From Citrus sinensis (lineage: Eukaryota; Streptophyta; Magnoliopsida; Sapindales; Rutaceae), in the NCBI RefSeq assembly GCF_022201045.2, contig NC_068557.1:8246001-8310000 (forward strand): a DNA stretch of 64,000 bases, written 5' to 3'. Shown piece after piece: positions 59,995-64,000 of this stretch (positions are counted from its first letter, which is position 1; each line of letters starts with the position of its first letter). A program made the translations under genes and the position numbers. Below the pieces are notes generated by a model, which searched no databases, was not told where the DNA came from, and worked only from the letters and a program-made list of their open reading frames with translations.

Positions 59995-62900
59995 TCTCAA
60001 GGATTCCAACAGAATGGACCAACAGCTCCAGCTCCACCAATTCCACAAAATCCTCAAGCCTCTCAGCCACCATTCAGACCATACAATCAGAACCAGAACT
60101 ACTCTCAACCCAGACCATGGGAGGATGCATTCCAAAATTTCAAGAATGTTACTCACTCCACGATTGAGCAACAGAATCGCACCATTGATGGACTACGAAA
60201 TGAGTTGAGAGCAGGCTTCAATTCACAAGCCCAATCAGTTTCAAGCCTCGAGAAGATGGTGGGACAACTTGCTTCTTCAGTTCAGACCTTGGCAATGACC
60301 GTTGAGAAAGGCAAATTTCCAAGTCAACCAGTACCTAATCCTAAAGGAGTGCATGAAGTAAGTACCAGTTCACCACAGCAGCATGGAGAGGTCAAAGCAG
60401 TAATGATCTTGCGAAAAGGAAAGGAAGTCGACAACAAAGTGGAGATGCCGGTGACAAAAGAAAATCAAATTGTACCTGTGAATGTTGAGGACTCATCACC
60501 GGAGGAGAAAGAAGAAACTAACCCACGAGAATATGTTCCGAAAGCTCCATTTCCTCAGAGGTTAGCGAAAGGAAAGAAGGGAAAATCCACAGGTGAGATT
60601 CTTGAAATCTTCAAACAGGTAAGTGTTAACATCCCTTTGCTTGATGCTATTAAACAAGTTCCATCTTATGCCAAGTTTCTTAAAGACCTTTGTACTAAAA
60701 AGAGAAATATGCATGTCCAAAAGAAGGCATTTTTAACAGAAAACGTTAGTTCTATACTCCAACATAAAATTCCTTTAAAATGCAAAGACCCAGGCTCCCC
60801 CACTATCTCATGTAGTATAGGGAACCACACAATTGAGAATGCTTTGTTGGATTTAGGAGCTAGTGTAAATCTGTTACCTTATTCAGTGTTTGTGAAACTT
60901 GGACTGGGAGAATTACACCCAACTCCAGTGGTGTTACAACTTGCAGATCGGTCCACAAAAATACCTCGTGGTATTGTGGAGGACGTGCTTATCCAGGTAG
61001 ACAAATTTTATTTTCCTGTTGACTTCATTATAATTGACACTCAACCAATACAGGATTCAAGGAAGCACATCCCCATTATTCTAGGCCGACCTTTCTTGGC
61101 AACTGCGGATGCTCACATTCAATGTAGAACTGGAAATATGCAGTTGTCCTTCGGCAACATGACTATGGAGCTGAACATCTTCAACATTGCCAAACAACCT
61201 CACAGTGCAGATGATGGAATTGTTGATGTGGATTTAATTGAAGCATTAGTTGATGACACTTTTCTTTCAAACCTTAGTGATGATCCCTTACAAACATGTT
61301 TAACTCACTTTGGTTTTGATTTTGATATTGACAGATCGGTTGATGAGGTCAACGCCCTGCTTGACTCAGCACCATCTATGGACACTAATAAATGGAAGTC
61401 AAGAGTTGAACAACTAGCACCATCAGAGAAGAAACTCATCCCATCATCAGAATCACCACCGAAACTCGAGCTCAAACCATTGCCCAACACTTTGGAATAT
61501 GCGTTTTTGGGAGAAGAAAGTACTCTACCGGTAATCATCTCAGCATCCCTCAATGACGAACAAAAAGGTAAGTTGTTGGATGTTTTGAAAGAGCACAAAG
61601 GGGCATTAGGATGGACCATAGCAGACATTAAAGGTATAAACCCAGTAGACTGCATGCATTACATTCACCTTGATGAAAATGCTAAAACTACTAGGGAGAT
61701 GCAACGTCGGTTAAATCCTAACATGAAAGAAGTTGTTAGAACTGAAGTCCTTAAGCTATTAGATGCAGGTATCATTTATCCAATTTCTGATAGTTCATGG
61801 GTCAGTCCTGTACAAGTTGTCCCCAAAAAGTCAGGAGTCACAGTAGTTACGAATGCTGATAATGAATTGATACCCACTAGAGTAACTACAGGATGGCGTG
61901 TATGCATTGATTATAGAAAGTTGAATTCTGTCACACGTAAAGACCATTTTCCTTTACCATTTATTGATCAAATGCTTGATAGATTAGCAGGCCATGAATT
62001 TTATTGCTTTCTAGATGGCTACTCAGGATATAATCAGATTCCCATAGCACCAAAAGATCAAGAGAAAACTACTTTCACTTGCCCTTTTGGCACATTTGCA
62101 TATAGGAGAATGCCATTTGGATTATGTAATGCACCTGCTACATTTCAACGATGCATGCTAAGCATTTTTTCTGATATGGTTGAACGATTTCTTGAAGTCT
62201 TTATGGATGACTTTTCTGTCTTTGGTGATTCATTTGATCAATGTTTACATCATCTAACACTAGTTCTGCAGAGATGTATCGAGAAGAACTTGGTCTTAAA
62301 TTGGGAGAAATGTCATTTTATGGTAAAACAAGGTATTGTTCTCGGTCACATCATTTCGAGTAAAGGTATTGAGGTTGACAAAGCCAAGGTGGATCTCATT
62401 TCTAATCTTCCTCCACCCAAAACAGTCAGAGAAGTAAGATCTTTCCTTGGGCATGCTGGTTTCTATAGACGTTTCATTAAAGATTTTAGCAAAGTTTCTA
62501 GACCCTTATGCAATTTACTTGCTAAGGATGTACCTTTTATCTTTAATGATTCATGTCTTATGGCGTTTGAAAAATTAAAACAGTTGTTGACATCATCACC
62601 CATCATTCAGGCCCCGAACTGGAAATTACCATTTGAGCTCATGTGTGATGCATCTGATTATGCAGTAGGAGCAGTATTAGGACAAAGAGTTGATCGAATT
62701 CCCCATGTTATTTACTATGCTAGTATGACATTAAATGATGCACAGTTGAACTATTCAACTACTGAAAAAGAAATGCTAGCAGTAGTGTTTGCATTAGAAA
62801 AATTTCGATCATATCTTATTGGTTGTAAAATAATTATATTCACGGATCATGCTGCTCTTAAATATCTTCTCACAAAGAAAGATGCAAAAGCTAGACTAAT

Positions 62901-64000
62901 TCGTTGGGTGTTACTTTTGCAGGAATTTGACTTGGAATTCAAAGATAAGAAAGGGACAGAAAATGTTGTGGCGGACCATCTCTCTCGTCTCCATTTTGAC
63001 ATAATTATAGAACAATTACCATTAAATGAGTCATTTCCAGATGAACAATTAATGAGTGTGGAAGTATTACCTTGGTATGCTGATATAGTTAATTATCTTG
63101 TTACAGGTAAACTTCCAGAGCATTGGACCAAGCAAGACAAGGCTAAATTCTTTGCAGAGATAAAGAATTTCTTTTGGGATGACCCGTATTTGTTCAAGTA
63201 TTGTGCGGATCAAATTGTTAGACGATGTGTCCCAGAAAGTGAAATTCAGAATATCCTTTCATTCTGCCATGAACAAGCTTGTGGAGGCCATTTCAGTGCT
63301 AAGAAGACAGCGACTAAAGTTTTACAATGTGGTTTCTATTGGCCATCTATATTTCGAGACGCTTACACTTTCTGTTCTTCATGTGATAGGTGTCAACGAA
63401 TGGGAAGCATTACACGAAGGAACATGATGCCACTAAATCCAATTTTAGTGGTTGAGATTTTTGACGTATGGGGTATCGACTTCATGGGACCCTTTCCCCC
63501 TTCTTTTGGCCATCAATACATATTGGTTGCTGTTGACTACGTATCAAAATGGGTAGAAGCAATTCCATGTAGGACCAATGATCACAAGGTGGTGATAGCA
63601 TTTTTGAAAAGCAACATTGTTTCACGCTTTGGATTCCCTCGAGCAATAATCAGTGATGGTGGTGCCCACTTTTGTAACAAAGCATTCAAAGCACTTTTGA
63701 CAAAGTATTCAATCACACACAAAGTGGCGACCCCGTATCATCCGCAAACCAGTGGCCAAGTTGAGATCTCCAATCGAGAAATAAAGCACATATTAGAAAA
63801 GACGGTGAGGCCAGACAGGAAAGATTGGTCATTAAGACTTGATGATGCATTATGGGCATATAGAACGGCTTTCAAGACCCCGATTGGGATGTCACCCTAC
63901 AGGCTAGTGTATGGAAAAGCTTGCCACCTACCTGTGGAGCTCGAGCATCGTGCATATTGGGCCATCAAGAAATTCAATTTTGACATGCAGCAAGCCAGCT
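59995..64000 (+). CDS. Pol (protease, RT, RNase H, integrase) of the plus-strand Athila-type element, open to window end
   Basis: In the same frame as gag, no stop occurs from 59995 to the window edge (1335 codons checked line by line). Domains in order: gag tail (60000-60800); retropepsin-like protease at about 60840-61120 ([28 protein letters not shown]); reverse transcriptase at about 61720-62330 ([40 protein letters not shown], all catalytic Asp present); RNase H at about 62620-62990 ([30 protein letters not shown]); integrase from about 63240 with the Cys pair (CSSCDRCQ) and catalytic core blocks ([27 protein letters not shown]). Integrase is truncated by the window end. Apart from the TGA at 59992 the element looks recently active, unlike the minus-strand relative it split. 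Confidence 0.92.

Noticed and set aside
1..64000. CRISPR arrays, tRNA or rRNA genes, organelle DNA insertions
   Set aside because: I saw no regular spacer arrays, no complete tRNA cloverleaf apart from the SINE head and primer-binding sites, and no rRNA or organellar gene order.

Overview
The window is nuclear DNA from a flowering plant. It carries split genes with GT-AG introns, chloroplast and mitochondrial targeting sequences, a plant LRR receptor kinase, and Athila, copia, hAT and SINE elements typical of plants. The flavour is eudicot. From general resemblance of the proteins I suspect Citrus or a relative, but the sequence alone does not prove that. There are no operons, CRISPR arrays or bacterial features.

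Regions: (a) 1-5.4 kb is transposon debris: a 1.3 kb solo LTR (573-1883) and a decayed hAT transposase of the ZMYM1-like/DUF4371 type. (b) 6.85-10.0 kb is an intronless receptor kinase of the RPK2 type on +. (c) 10-16.6 kb has no gene I can support; at 15.93-16.13 kb it holds short pieces resembling exons of the next gene. (d) 16.6-24.4 kb is a 15-exon DUF3754 membrane protein gene on -. (e) 26.3-33.0 kb is a 9-exon DEUBAD/NFRKB-like nuclear protein gene on -, with a predicted GC-AG intron, an acidic minisatellite-coded repeat and an intronic SINE. (f) 33-37.9 kb is AT-rich and holds two non-autonomous DNA transposons with recognisable target-site duplications. (g) 37.9-39.7 kb is the 4-exon CCB1 gene on +, convergent with (h) the 2-exon mitochondrial Rieske protein gene on - (40.7-43.0 kb). 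(i) 43.7-64.0 kb is a nested stack of LTR retrotransposons: a decayed copia-like element on +, hit by a solo LTR and then by a minus-strand Athila-type element, which is itself split by a young plus-strand Athila-type element that runs off the right edge.

The host genes are unrelated to each other: cell-surface signalling, a membrane protein of unknown role, chromatin, cytochrome b6f haem assembly and respiratory complex III. No gene cluster or new defence-like system is visible. The most informative material is the transposon stratigraphy and a few gene-structure oddities. Exon boundaries were worked out by hand from reading phase and splice dinucleotides. Homologies come from recognised motifs, not database searches.
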